Assembly: GCF_000090795.2 (NCBI RefSeq)
Contig: NW_003546640.1
Coordinates: forward strand, 30,113 to 94,112
Origin: Amphimedon queenslandica
Taxonomy: Eukaryota; Porifera; Demospongiae; Haplosclerida; Niphatidae
Reading direction: 5' to 3'
Length of the DNA: 64,000 nucleotides
The notes under the pieces: model-generated
Told to the model about the DNA's origin: nothing
What the model saw: only the letters and a program-made list of their open reading frames with translations
Database searches by the model: none
Translations under genes and position numbers: made by a program
Shown here: one piece after another, positions 1 through 14,200 of the stretch
How the letters are laid out: the number at the start of each line of letters is the position of its first letter
Position numbering within the stretch: the stretch's first letter is position 1

Positions 1-123
1 TCCCAGCAAAAAAATCTTACTAAGATCTTGTATTATCTGATCAGATAAAGTAAGGTGAGATAAGAATTAAGAACAACCTTATAAGATCTTATTTGGATCA
101 ATCTTAGCTACTATATACAGGCA

Positions 124-470
124 TGATCTTACTTAAGATCTTACATGACTTATCTTACAATATCACTGATAAGATGTATATGCCTGATCTTACTTAAGAT
201 CTTACATGAATTATCTTACAATATCACTGATAAGATGTACAGGCCTGATCTTACTTAAGATCTTACATGACTTATCTTACAATATCACTGATAAGATGTA
301 CAGGCCTGATCTTACTTAAGATCTTACATGAATTATCTTACAATATCACTGATAAGATGTACAGGCCTGATCTTACTTAAGATCTTACATGACTTATCTT
401 ACAATATTACTGATAAGATGTATATGCCTGATCTTACTTAAGATCTTACATGAATTATCTTACGCTTCAC
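124..470. repeat. 61-bp tandem repeat, about 6 copies
   Basis: The phrase TGATCTTACTTAAGATCTT recurs at 124, 185, 246, 307, 368 and 429, a strict 61-bp period with alternating variants (GACTTATC/GAATTATC). Confidence 0.9.
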
Positions 471-808
471 ATCATTTTAAGTCATACAAGATCTTGAAAG
501 ATCTTACAAGTTGCGTGATGTCACAGGAAGTAGTTGACAACCCACGATAGCCTTTACAAAAGTATGAGCATATAAAGAAAGCAAACTTTCAACAAAATTA
601 AACTTAATTAAGCTATAATGACATCATTATTATGCATTTAAGCAATGTAAGTTCTTGCTCAGATCTGACAATTGCAGTCATTTTAATACTATGGGATATG
701 CTTGGAATCCCAAATCCGAACTTAACTATTTCTTCAAGATCTTGACAAGATCTTACAATATCCTTCATGATATTAGTTCATAACAAGTAAGAGTCTTAAA
801 AGATCATG

Positions 809-975
809 CAAGATTTAATTCCAGATCTTGACTGATCATGTAAGATTTAGTTCCTGATCTTGCCTGATCATGTAAGATTTAGTGCCTGATCTTGACTGAT
901 AATGTAAGATTTAGTGCCTGATCTTGACTGATAATGTAAGATTTAGTGCCTGATCTTGACTGATAATGGAAGATT
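809..975. repeat. 32-bp tandem repeat, about 5 copies
   Basis: TAAGATTTAG recurs at 841, 873, 905 and 937 (period 32) with GCCTGATCTTGACTGATAATG between. Confidence 0.85.
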
Positions 976-1387
976 AATCGTCAGACCATGCCTGATCATG
1001 TAAGACTTATCATAAGATCTTGGCAAGATTTATCATAAGATCTTGGCAAGATTTTGGAACTTCTTGTCTAATGACCTTGCAAGAACAGGCATGATTAAAC
1101 ATGCAAGATCATTTGTAAGGTTTCATAAGATCTTAAGTAAGATCTTACGTAAGATTTTTTTGCTNNNNNNNNNNGATCCAGCCTTTAAATCTGATCAGTG
1201 ATATTATAAGATAATTCTTGTAAGATCTTAGGTAAGACTATGCCTGTATATGATAGCTAAGATCGATCAGACTAAATCCAAATAAGATCTTATAAGGTTG
1301 TTCTTAACTCTTATCTCACCTTATCTCATCTTATCTCATCTGATCAGATTATTCAAGATCTTAGTAAGATTTTTTTCCTGGGTTTAC

Positions 1388-1551
1388 ATAAAGGATAACA
1401 CCGAGAGAACATAGAGGTACTCTCTAAAGACTTCTCTAGAAGCATTGGAAGGTAGAGAGAACCTCTATAAGTTTTAATATGTGCCCAGCTACGCATGAAA
1501 GGTGGTGAAAACAATTATAAGAATATCTTTACACTGTTACGCTTGTTTGTT
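1388..1551. repeat. Dispersed repeat, copy 1 of 3
   Basis: Shares AGAACATAGA, AAGCATTGGAAGGTAGAGAG and GTGAAAACAATTATA phrases with 12191-12405 and 15340-15540. Partial copy abutting the fold-back element. Confidence 0.7.
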
Positions 1552-1925
1552 GTAGTAGTGTCAGTAGTATTAATAATGCAAAAGGCTGACATTATGATAC
1601 ACATACATGTACATGTATATGTACAGCATATTTTACTCTAGACTATTTGTATGTGATACATGAATTTAAATGTAATTCCTCAGGCATACATGTACATGTA
1701 AATGTACATGTACACATACATGCATTTAACCCACACAAATCATTGGATTACCTTATACTGAAACAAATGCACATACATTTAAAAAACACTACTATAAATG
1801 TACCCACAAAGTACTGCAAGCACTGTATGAATAATGCACACATACAAAATCATGCACATACATGTACTGTCTGTATGAATACAAATGTGTACACGTGTGT
1901 GCTTTAGTTTATATTTTTGTCTGAC

Positions 1926-4900
1926 CTGCTCTTTAGTTCTTGCCATGGCTTTTCTTGTTTCTCTCTCCTCTCTCTCTGCTATCTTAAGTTTCTCTTTTGC
2001 TCTCTCCATTAACATTTCTATTCTTGTACTTTTATTTGGCAGTTGATTAAAAAATACTGCAAGTAGCTCCTGATCGTCTTCTTCGTTTTCTGTTAATAAT
2101 CTTTTTTGTTCTGACACCATTCTCATAGCACTTAACACTGGGCCTCCTGTACCTGCAAAATAAGAATAATACCAATAACAATAATAATAATAGTAATAAT
2201 AATAACAAATAAAATAGCAGTAACTGATACCGTATACCGATTTATTTTCACGGTGGAAAATTTTCGCAAATCTCAAATTTCTAAGATTTTGAGGAATTAA
2301 GTTTTTGAGAATTGCTTACAGACAGCACAACGTGGCAATGGAGAGCAGAATTTCCGTGGTGAAATATTTTTGCGAATGATCACAAACCCGTGAAATTTGT
2401 GAAAATATTTTACCATAAAAATAAACCGGTATACGGTATGGTGGATCAAAAAGCAGAGTGCCTTGTTTGCCATACATGCAGGTTCCTGTCGTTTCTGCTT
2501 TGGCATTCTTAGGTTTCATGGCCCTGTTCCAATCAATGTCCAGACTCTTATTATATGGTTGGGGCATTTCTCAGTATTTTTATTGTTACATGCTTCAACA
2601 CATGGTGTCCCCCAAGAGATGGTTCACCTTCCTGGCCATGCAGTGCCTCTCCAGCCTAGCTTGCAAATAATAACCATCTTCTAAAAGCCTCTTGCTGCCA
2701 GACAGCCACCTCCTTTAGTTCTCAAGTAGAAGAGGCGGTCCATGTTAATTCTTTATCGTTATAAGATGCTTTCATTTGCTCCATGGCATCAATCCTACAC
2801 AAAAACTGGTAATCCTTAACTACTCAACTCAACAAGCAGTTTTCTTTACATTCTGGTCCTCTTTCTCTTCTCTGCCAGTTTTGACCTCGGTAGCATGACA
2901 GTCCTCCTCCTACATGTACATGAAGCTCTGCATGATTGCTTGAGAAAAGCAGTGTTAAAATGCCAGAAGAAAGAAGACTTTAGCAGGGCCATATGTACTG
3001 CATCTTTCAACTCTAGTATTGTTTGTGACAATTAGCATGCCCCCTTCCCTGGTGATTTTAATCCTCCTACTGTTTCTCAAGCCAAATATCATGCTTGTGT
3101 AAGTAAAGTAGAAGTAACTGGTGCTATACATCCTTTCCCATGCGGGTCTGCTGGTGGGCTAAGACCCCAGCATTTAAAGGACATTCTGAGCTTTCAGAGG
3201 CACATCTTTCTTACTTGCATTCTGCCTTGGCCTCAATATCTAATCTAGTACTCAAGGGTGAGGTTGCCTTGTGCATCATTATTTTGGGACCAGTCTGCTG
3301 GCTACGAATAAGAATGGCGGAGTTAGGATAATTTGTGGGTATCTCCACCACCTGTATGCTGATATGGCTGTTGAAGTCTTAGGAAATTAGAGCATTTTAG
3401 CTGTTCCTATTATCCGTTCTATTGGTCGTCGGTTAGGTGGGTGTATTGGTCACAACCATCTGTCACTTACTCCCATTTTTTTCAAGCGCCTCTCAGTCTC
3501 TTTCTGAAGAGGCATTGCTGCTTTTTGGTTGCCCAGAAGTCCTCTCTTTAATCCCACATTGACGGTTCACTTTAAGGGATTCTCCATTACAGTTGCTGTC
3601 TTTCGTTGTTTTGGTATTTTCGGCTTTTCCATCTCCCTCTCTCCCTTGCCTCTCACAATAATGTTAATAATAAGAACAATGATGTCCTTTTCTTTTCTTG
3701 TGCACTCTGTTGTATTGTGCTTTTTGTCTCTTTGTGTTTTATAATAATAATAAATAATAACAAGTAAATAAAAAAATTAAAAATGGAAAAGTACATGTAG
3801 TAGGATTAAATTGAAAAAAAGTAAAAAACAAGAGGGTGCTTACAAAGTGGTGTGATAACAAATCATACACCACTGCATGAAGAATATTACCCAAAAGCAT
3901 TGTAATTATCCACACAGGCTACTACATGATAACTATGAAGCCATGTCTTTCATGCAATGGTGTAGGATTTGTTATCACACCACTTTGTAAGTACCCTCTT
4001 GTTTTTTACTTTTTTCCAATTTAATCCTACTACTTTTCCATTTTTAATGTTTTTATTTACTTGTTTCCATTCTTTTTTCTTAAATCAATAAAATTACTTT
4101 CTGTTATAATTATGTGGTTAGGTTAATCATATTTATGCTGATCACGTGCGCATAAATTAAAATGGCGTCAAACCACAAACCCACACGGTGCTGCAGCTGG
4201 AATTTGTCTTCCATTGTTCTCTGTCCTTGCTTCTTTTTGAAGCCACATGTCTAGTCCTTGACCGAAGCTCAAAGGAACGATGTAAAAGCCAACTTGAGCG
4301 GTTGTCTGGCTTAAAAGATTTCCGTGTTGATAGAAGAAGAAGAAAGAAGAAGAAGAAGAAAAAGTCTGAAGAATTTTGCAGAAATTTGAATTTGGGACTA
4401 TTCTCTAGAAATGCTCCCGCTACAGTGCAGTCCACTTTAAAGGTACTAGGAGAATCACTCAGTGAAGGAGAGCTCATTTAAGCCATTTATAAGGCTGTAC
4501 AACGTAAGATAAAAGAGTTATGAGTGTTTGAAAATCATAAAAACGGGCACCATCTTGAAAAATCAACCTCAATCCTACATATAGGCTACCGCCTATATAA
4601 TAACAATGAAGTTACTAACAATTATATGTGACCATAATTGACAAAAGGTACCTTATGGCGGATTTTAAAATTCATCAATAAAATGAAAAATATCTTCCTG
4701 TGAGTGCTCTATTGGACAAGCCTTGTGTCTAAAAGTTACATAGTAACTTTTTGCATCTTGTGGAGTAATTTTATGATAAATTAAGCTCAGGAAGTTGGAT
4801 TTTTCTGGCTATAAAGACAAATTTCACTACCCGCCATAAGGTACCTTTTGTCAATTATGGTCACATATTTTTCTGTCTCTATTTGTTTGTTATATAATTT

Positions 4901-5242
4901 GTTAGTGTTTTTGTCATTGTTCTTTTGCTTATTCAATAACAACAATAAAACAATCAATGCATACAGTCATCACAATTTTCTATGCCATAGAATAATAGTG
5001 CAATTGTTTCTAGTATATGCAAAGCTTTATTAGCATTAGTATTTAATTATTAATTTCATCAACAATTTTTAGTACCTAATAGTGCTTTGGTTCTTTCTAG
5101 TTGGCAAGATTTGGTAGTAACTTGTTTCAATAGTTCAGTTGACTGTGCACTGGTTGTACAGAGTTTATGTTTCAATATATCCAGTGTAGCCTGCATATCA
5201 TCAACTGATTCACGTACATTTGTTAATGTACTCAATGCTTTT
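1926..5242 (-). CDS. Dynein stalk coiled coil CC1, exons 55-56
   Basis: Exon 55, 5076-5242, encodes a heptad-like helix (KALSTLTNVRESVDDMQATL and onward) that follows AAA4 exactly as CC1 does in other dyneins. Exon 56, 1926-2152, joins in phase and encodes a Glu/Lys/Arg-rich helix with the RAKEKLKIAEREERETRKAM segment. The stalk carries the microtubule-binding domain at its tip, which should be encoded left of this window. The start of exon 56 (TGGPVLSAMR) is less helical than CC1 in DNAH5, so its 5' boundary is less certain. A donor GTCAGA follows at 1925. Confidence 0.75.
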
Positions 5243-8200
5243 CTAATAAAATAGAAAAAAAATGAATTTAAATATTGAATCCACTTACTTTAAATTATTT
5301 TCTTCCTTAAAAACAAGTTCGCTTTTCTCTTTGTACATTCTGCAAAGACACTCAAGGAAATTCCTCAAGGAGAGAGGACCAACATATGGTATGGGTAGGA
5401 CCTCTCTTTCTCCTTTACTAAGAAGTATATTCACCTTCTCTAATAAATAATAATAAGATTCGGTGGTCTCCATATCAAGTGGTGCTGATTGGAGCGATGG
5501 TCCAGTTTGGTCCATTGATCCAGTATTAATTAACATATTATGATGTATTAATGATACTTTGTCTATTAGTAATGACATATATTCCTCTGGTATACACATT
5601 GAGAGGGGGCTGTCCGTTAGAAAGAATGCTGTTTGACGTCTTATTGTTTGTATGTTACACTCATCCATCCATATAATGTGTGACTGCTGCAACATACCTT
5701 GATAATAACTAAAAATAGAAGATGAAAGAAAAATCACAGAGAAAAAGAACATGCATGTACATGTACATGAATACATGAAGCAGAGTACATGTATATGACG
5801 AAGATAAAAAGCATAACAATATACATGACAATGACATGTAAATGTACATGTATAACACTGGGCAATTTTACTTAAGCAGCATCATAAAACATATCGAAAT
5901 AATATCATGTGTGGTTAAAATACTGATTTTACGTAACTGACCCTCCCACAAAAGGAGGGTCAAGATAAATCCATACTCTAAATCTGTTCTGAACTTGTAT
6001 GGTTGGGTGGGGCTCGTTTGCTTGCAAAAGGCTGAGCCAGACTAGAATTACAGTATTGATAAAAAATAAAACTACAATTCTGGCCTGATCTTCTTTTAAA
6101 ACATACATGTATATAATCCCAAGCATCTTCTATTATAGCTGCACGCCAAAAGTTTCTGGTAAAGTAAAGGTTAGTATAAAAATTTAAGCCATTGTGACTC
6201 ATTTGCACTACTGCAATCTGATAATGCAAAGTTTAATATAAAAGTGTGACTCATTTCCATAATACAAAAAATTTACAGTTCAGGACAAATTTGGAATACA
6301 AATTGGTCCTCACCCTCTATGCTTGTGACAAACAGACCCTGCAGCTGACTAATTTGACTACACAGACATACATGTATGCTTATATAGTAGTAATAGCAAC
6401 TGCAAGTTAGTGTTGCTTTAGTATGGCAAAATAATTTTATTTTTAGTTTGCAATTTCTTTAAGTTTCAGTTTTAGTTTTAGTTATGCAATGGTAATAATT
6501 TCAGTTTTAGTTCTTGTCATCACTTCAAAATTGCATTTTAGTTTCAGTTTTAGTTTTATTCTTCCAATGCTTCAAGTTTTAGTTATAATTTTATCCACCA
6601 AACTCTTTCCGTTAATATAAAGACCATTAGACCATCACAATTAAGAACAAATAAATGAACCAAATGACCTGACCAACGTTACAGAGCAGGTATTAGTGGT
6701 TAGACCTCTCAATTATACTGCAATAATTTAAGTAGTTTCAAGTGTGCCATTTTAGTTGAAGGAAAACAGCACATTAAAATAGGTTTTATTTTTAGGTATC
6801 GTTACACTACTGCAAGTACATGCATGCATAAAAAGCATGAAATGTAAATAAACAACTACCTAAAGGACCTGCAATTGAATGCATTACCATCCATACAACA
6901 GAATATCACTTCAGAATTATATTACGCACACATTAGTTAACATAATTATTGTTGTTATTACCATAATTCCTCTAAAAATTTGTCACATCAAGTTTTGTAC
7001 ATGTATTTGTAATTTTTTTAATGTATAGGGAGAATAGTTCTGAAGCTTTTCAAATAATTATTTTGTCAAATATGGAGGGATTCGTCAATACACAAAACCA
7101 GCTATATGCTAACCTGGCTATTCAGAGTATCCTTCACTTGTATTGAACTTAGAGGTAAGTGATGAAATTAGAAACACGTGGAACAATAATAATTAAAACA
7201 AATTTTTAGAATGAATTATCGTAGGAAATTTGAAATTATATTTATTTTCTGAATTTAGAGGTTCAAATATCAGGAGAAATGGCAGTAATACCAGAAATTT
7301 TATTAGTCATACTGAAGCATTTTTAAATAATATACTATAGGTTGGGATAGTATGATATTCACGGCTGCAATTATTTGTGGTCAAAAAAAACCAATAAAAC
7401 GATGAAAAAGAAATTCCATTCTAATTGAAAATGGTTCAATATTGAAACAATTAAAGCACTTTGCTGCAGTATTCTTGATTTGTTTTTGTCTTTGTGTTAC
7501 AAACCCTTAGTCTCTTTGGAGCTGCTTAACCAGTTCTTCTCAGAGCTCCTGTCTTGTGCCATATCATGGGATCGACTATCGAGTTAGTGTTTATAGACTT
7601 GGTTGTGCCAGCACACGGACAAGCAACAAGTTGCAGCAAGGGCTATGAGGTAGAGCTCCATACAAGAAGATCAAACAGAAAGAGAGAGTTCATACTGATA
7701 AATGGCTCAACTAAGCTGCGAAGAAGTAGATGAATAGCTAATACTAAACACATGGTCTTATTTTCATAGGAAGGCTCTAACTGTTTCCAAGTTTTAAATT
7801 GAATTTTTATTAAAGCAAATAATTGCAGCTGTCATTACATCCTGACCTGGGGTATTGTGGTGGTATCAAATTCTCAATATTGCCCACAACACATGTATGT
7901 ACATTGGTATTTGTACATGACTACAAGTATTTGCACATAATTGCATTCAATACTTCTCTCTTTTCTCTCCCACCATACTCACTGTGCTTTATCAGTAAGT
8001 ATATTACAATGTGGTGTAACACAGACTATAATCCTTAAATTCTGACAAACACGAGCAGTGAAGTATTGTTCAGGATCTATCATTTCACTTGGAAAGTCTC
8101 TTTTAATTGATGGAAGTAGTGCCTGTATTAGTCCAGACATCTCTCCAGCAGTAAATAATGTAGGTATCTCACTGGATGACATGTAGCTATTTAATATACT

Positions 8201-11200
8201 CAATACTGTAGGAGACTGTAAGTGACACTCCTATGGGAGAAAATGAGATATATTAGTACATGAAATCACACAAAATTATGTAAATGGTGATGAATATATA
8301 CAAATGCAGCCATAATGTACATGTACCAGAAAACTGATGTCAATAAAACTACATATACTACCATACAGCACATATTATTATTTCATAGATAATAAATTTT
8401 GCAATTTTTGCGAATTGGCAAAATGTGTGAAATTTTTATTTCCAAAAATTTACTATTATATAAATAGGTGGTGCCTTGCAAACCAGAAGCCACACCTTCA
8501 GTTTAGAACAGCACATGCATTTAAAAAAATTTCTACTGCTAGCTTGTTTAAGTATTTTAAGAAGACTTATCCTGCTAGTCACACCACTTCACCTATGTAT
8601 TACATGTACGCATGTACTGTACATGTGTGTATTACCTCTATAATGAGTGCAACTTGTTTTCCTTCAAGGCCAGCCAAACGAAACAATGACTTTACGATAT
8701 CATTAATAGAATATGATTCATTACCAACACCACCTCCATCATTATTATCAGGTAAAACATGAATGTCATAATCAGAAATATACAACACCAGTTTAGCTAA
8801 TGAAAGTATAGGTTGTCCTAATGATCCAACCAATATACAATTACCTCTATAGTGGGAGAGAAAAAAAGGAGAGCACTAAGGTGAGAAAAAAAGCACTAAG
8901 ACAAGCAAAACACAAAAGATTAAAAATGAGAAAGTGACATCAGTAAATATACAATACATATAAATGTACATGTACAGTGTACTTAGACTTAGAGTATGAC
9001 TGACATACAGTAAAAAAGTATGCACCTGGTTTGCTTTATTGCTCTGTGCAATGATGCAATAACATGTAAATTATCATCAGAGAGTTCTAATTTAATAGGC
9101 ACAGTTGACAATCCTTCCTCTTGATATCTTGTAATATAATAATGTATTGTTTCTTCAATGCTCTTCCATTTATCAATACAATATAATGTAACTGATGGCA
9201 TTGTATTAAGTGATGGAGTTATTTTATTAGATAAATTATTTTGAGCTGATGAATGTGGTGCTATACTGCTAAATAAAACTGGAGAATCAACAACCAAGTT
9301 TTCTCCATCAATTTTAAATGATTTGATACTAATGGCAGATATGGTGTCATGGAGCCATTTCTTGTCTTCTTCACGACATATTGAGAGACCAAAAACTCTG
9401 TTCATTTCACTTGACCACAGATGAGCAAACTCTTGATTGTTAGATAAATTTGGCAAGTATCCTAAGCCCTAAAAAAGATAGTCACAAGTTACAGCACAAA
9501 TCACTTGAATAATTGCAATAAAGTGTCAAACTGATGCTGCAACCATTCTAAAAACTTTGTCACATAATTCTTAAAATTCAGTGTATTCATCATGCTTTCA
9601 CCTACTAAAGCATCACAAGCAAATTAACATTAAAACAAAGCTCATTCTATATACATGTATGTACATGTACATGTGCATATCTAATACAATTTTGATCACA
9701 TTATGTTGATATTATATCCCTCGCCTACGCCAGGTGTAGGTACTTGTTGTGTCTGTCTATCATTCATTCATTCAGTACAAGCAAATTTTATTTTCAATAA
9801 ACTATAACTTCAGCACAGCGTGTTCCAAGCTCCTAGAACTTTCTTTTTGGCCTAGAAAAGTCTTCCTTAACTGTTTTGTGTTGCTCAAATATAAGCACTA
9901 GGTACAAGAAGCTTCAAAGTAAGAAAATTGAGTATTTGAGTCTGATTCTGTTGTGTTGGCACTCTAGAAATAGCTGGCAACATTTTCCAGTACGTTAGAA
10001 CATGGCCTTTGAAAAAATATGAACTGAATTCTTTAAATCTTACCTGATGAAGAGTTATAGTTGCCCTGGTTCTAGTTTTTGAAGCGCTGGAGCCACAACC
10101 TACTAGGCTCATGGTACTAAAGTGTCAAAACTAACGCAAATATATAAAGGAAACAACTTTGTGTCAGCAAGTTTGTAATATACATGTATTGTTGATTAGT
10201 AAAGAAAAAGTTAAGCTTCTTTCTCACTTGGCCATCAATGCAGTTGATGATGTAATATGCCACACCTTTCAATTACACGCGTGGGAGGAGCTGGAGCTGC
10301 TTGCCATGTGGGTGCTGCTACTTCTGCAGGCATTCAAAGGCAAGTGCAACTGAAGCTACATGCATATGTTGCAGCAGACTCTCTTCATGCCAAAGTTCTT
10401 TTAATGTTGATAATGAAACAGCTATTGCAGTGAGGCCATGCACAATAGGTGCCTCGTATTGATCATTGAGCAATCAAGTTTTGTGACATGGCATAAATTG
10501 TCTTGCTAGACACAGCCTTGCTCATAAGTGCCTGTGTTACCTTTCTCTAAACATCAATCACACATCAAAGACTATAAAGAAAACTCCTCCAGGAGACTAT
10601 TTTACAAAAGCCCACATAAAGTAACACAGTAAAGAGTAGTCTGGCACAGCCAGACCCCTGCACCAGACTAGTATAGAGTGCCCTCATGCAGTAAAGCTGT
10701 CTCAACTCCATCCCTCATGACATTATTGGTCATACAGCACTCTCTACTGTGTTATAACTAATACATGTACATTTAACACTGTTTTAACATTAATTTTAGA
10801 ACAGCATTAATGATACTTACTGGTAGTGCTGATTCAAGTGAGTTAAGAGAAAAGAAATAATGTTGTCTTCCAGGAGTGTCAGACTTCTTAAATACAGTGC
10901 TAACACACTTGTATAGTGCTCTCGATGCATCAGATAAAGACTGAAACAAATCACTTGATACCGAGGTCATTAAAGAAGTGAAATTCTAATAATAAATAAT
11001 AAATGTGTAGTACACGTAACGGTAATTAACTTACTGTTAATGCTAATGGAACAATTTCAGATAAATCAGAGTCATGTAATTCATCAATAGGTATTGTAAT
11101 AAAGTGCCTCTGAGAAAAAAAATTTCAAAAATTAATGTGCATTGAGCTAACAAACATGTAGGTATTACATACTTTAAGCCTTGGATTTAAAATGTATGGC

Positions 11201-14200
11201 CCATTATCACTAGACAGTGATCCAAAAAACAGTACATCCTCAATTGTTACATACTGATTTGACTTAACCAAATTATACATGCCTTGATCATCAATTAACT
11301 CTCTCAAATACTATTTATAATAAAAATATCACAAATTAATGTAGTACACAAAAGTATTTCGCTGCACCTCATAAAATGAAATATTATTATTATCTGGTAA
11401 ATGAAGATCATCTAATAAAACATGAAGACCACGCCCATCTGATGGACCATATGTATATCCTAATATTAATAACAAATAAATAATGACATGTGTCATGCAT
11501 GTACAATATTTGTAGCATAAACCACAAATTATTTTGGCTGTAAGAACACACGCATACAAGTGCAATGTACATAGGGTAGAGTATATGACGTGTACATGTA
11601 CCAGTTACGCTACATTTATATTAACAAAAAAATTTCATGAAAACAGCAAATTATTTACTGAATGATTAGACTTGTTGCATATAATGCAAATTATAGCCAC
11701 TCAGTCACCACAAAAATACACATACTATACACATACATGCATTGTATGAAACTACTTGTCTGATAAATGTATATGCATATATACATGTACACACGTACAT
11801 GCATTGTATGAAACTACTTGTCTGATAAATGTACATGCATATATACATGTACATAAGTAAACCATTTACATTTACAAGCAACAACAATTGATAAAAGGCT
11901 ATGACACAATGTACACGTAAGGTCTGTATAATCTTAATTCCATACAGCATTTTTATCTAATGTATTTTATCTAATATGTTTGAAATCACTAGCACCACAG
12001 TCACTTCTATACCAACTTTTTACGACCTGGAGGCTACGCCCCCAGGTCGTCCTATAATGGATTTCACCGTCGCGCTATCTATTATATTTATTTATATATT
12101 TATTTGTATGTCCACACTTACATTTCTTCTATACGCGTTGTATTGGAGAAATAACAAGCCTTAGTAACCACCCGCCCATGTTACGTAAGTGGGTGTGGTC
12201 ACAGAAACAAAAATGGCAGCTTGCTCATGGGACAAAGTTATGAGCTTTCTAACAGCGAAAGAACATAGACATACTGTCTAAAGTCTTTTCTGGAAGCATT
12301 AGAAGGTAGAGAGAACCTTCATAAATGTTAATAAGAACCCAGCTGTACTTGCAAGGGGGTGAAAACAATTATAGGAATATTTTTACACTGTTACGCTTGT
12401 TCTTTCTTACCTAAAAAATTTGAAGATGCTTTAAATATACTTGTAAATGATGCATCATCTAGTAACATGTACATGTACATCAAAAATGCTCAGTAGCAAT
12501 TACATGTACTTCACAACAACTTTAACGGCTATGCTAATGTGCCATTGTCCAATAAAAAATCACACGTACCATAAAATATTGCTAAAAGCCTTGTCAGATA
12601 CTTACCTTGTCTATGGTGTAAATTAATTTTCATAAATTGTTGAAGATCACTAGAATCAGTATTACCATTACTAACAAATCTTTTAACGGATTCAGTTTTA
12701 AAAAAATGCAAAGCTACACATTAAATAAGAATAATAAATAATAACAATTTTGCTTTTACTTTTATTACCTCTAGCAGACAAAAAGTGGTCTAGTATGACA
12801 GTTTTTCCACTAGCATGAGGCCCAATTAATAGTACATGTTTCTTTGCAGTCAATGACAATTCCAATAACATCTCAATACGTACCTAAAACATTAATAATT
12901 AATTGATAATCAATAACAATAACAATAACAATTAAAACTTATTAACAAAAGAAAAATTATTACATATTGACAAAAATACAAATGTAGGATACATGTAGGT
13001 TTGACATACAGATAGGGAAGAAAAATAACAACAGAATACATTGAAAACTATCAACATGTATAACAACTAACTTACAGTGGTTGGTGTTTCTACATAAACT
13101 CTTCCTAACAGATCAACTCCTTGACACCTTTCCTCTGGTAACCTGTTACAAAGTATATGCAATAAAACAATACCCTGTACATAACTCCATAAAAGGATAC
13201 AATTTTGAAATTTTTTCATGGTTTTTTCTCAAAATAAACACCCAGAATTTTTATTTGTCCATGTGCACATGTACATGTATTTCACTATTTTGCAAAATGT
13301 GAATATTCAACCTCACTAATAGCTACTACAATGTACAAAACAATTTGCAAAACTTAATTCTTAATAAAAGTTCACAAATGGCATGCCTAGTACTACATGT
13401 AAAAAAGTAAAATGATTACAGTTAAGCATATAGCAAGCAAAGAATAGTGATAGATATTAGACTGTGAACCAGGATAGAAAAGTAGCTCATGTGACCCAAT
13501 AAAACAAGTATCATTTGCCAGGCCAATGACCGTCATTTGATTACAGTACATGTACAGCAGGTGTCATCAAAAAATGACTACTCATCAATGATATTCAAAG
13601 GAAGAGTGTATTCAAACCAATGTTGATTTTTGTGATTTTAATAACTATTTCAACATTTTAATATTTTTGTGAGTGAAAAAAATACTGATACAATTGATGT
13701 TTTGCAATATACATGTACTATGATATTGTTCAAATTTGTGTTAGTTGCAAATTTACAAAACTTAATGTACCAGTTTTTCAATCACACTGGCAAAAAAGGA
13801 CTAACAAGAGTATTGAAAATGTTGATATATCACAACCAAGTCAATTACAACAACATGTAACATACATCTAAATGGGTGGAGACTTTCAAGACAGAGACAA
13901 AGTGAGGAAAGTAGCTCTGGTTAAAGCAACTCAAAGACACCAAAAATTAGTACAAAAAAAGAACAAAAAAACACTGCAGCATATAGTGCTTTGCCATTAA
14001 TATCACAGCTTTTGATTTAAAATTGCATATGGTACTCATGGTAAACGAGTGCAGGATAAAATCACAAAAATTAAAAGTCACAAACATATCCCCAATTCCA
14101 TACAGTACATTTGTACATCTACATTTACCATATAGCTAAAAAAAATTCGAATTGTTACAATTCGGCGAATTGGCTCTAAAAGAGGTTTGGAGGTTAAAAT

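Larger units (their letters stand above)
1..1382. mobile_element. Fold-back element with long inverted termini
   Basis: The outer about 140 bp on each side are inverted copies (AAAAAAATCTTACTAAGATC on the left, its complement on the right), rich in the palindrome TAAGATCTTA. The interior holds two tandem arrays. There is no coding sequence and a 10-N gap at 1165-1174. The left end coincides with the window edge. It lies in the dynein intron downstream of exon 56. Confidence 0.75.

Noticed and set aside
124-975. Regular 61-bp and 32-bp repeats resembling a CRISPR array
   Set aside because: Units are contiguous tandem copies without unique spacers, in an intron-bearing animal genome.
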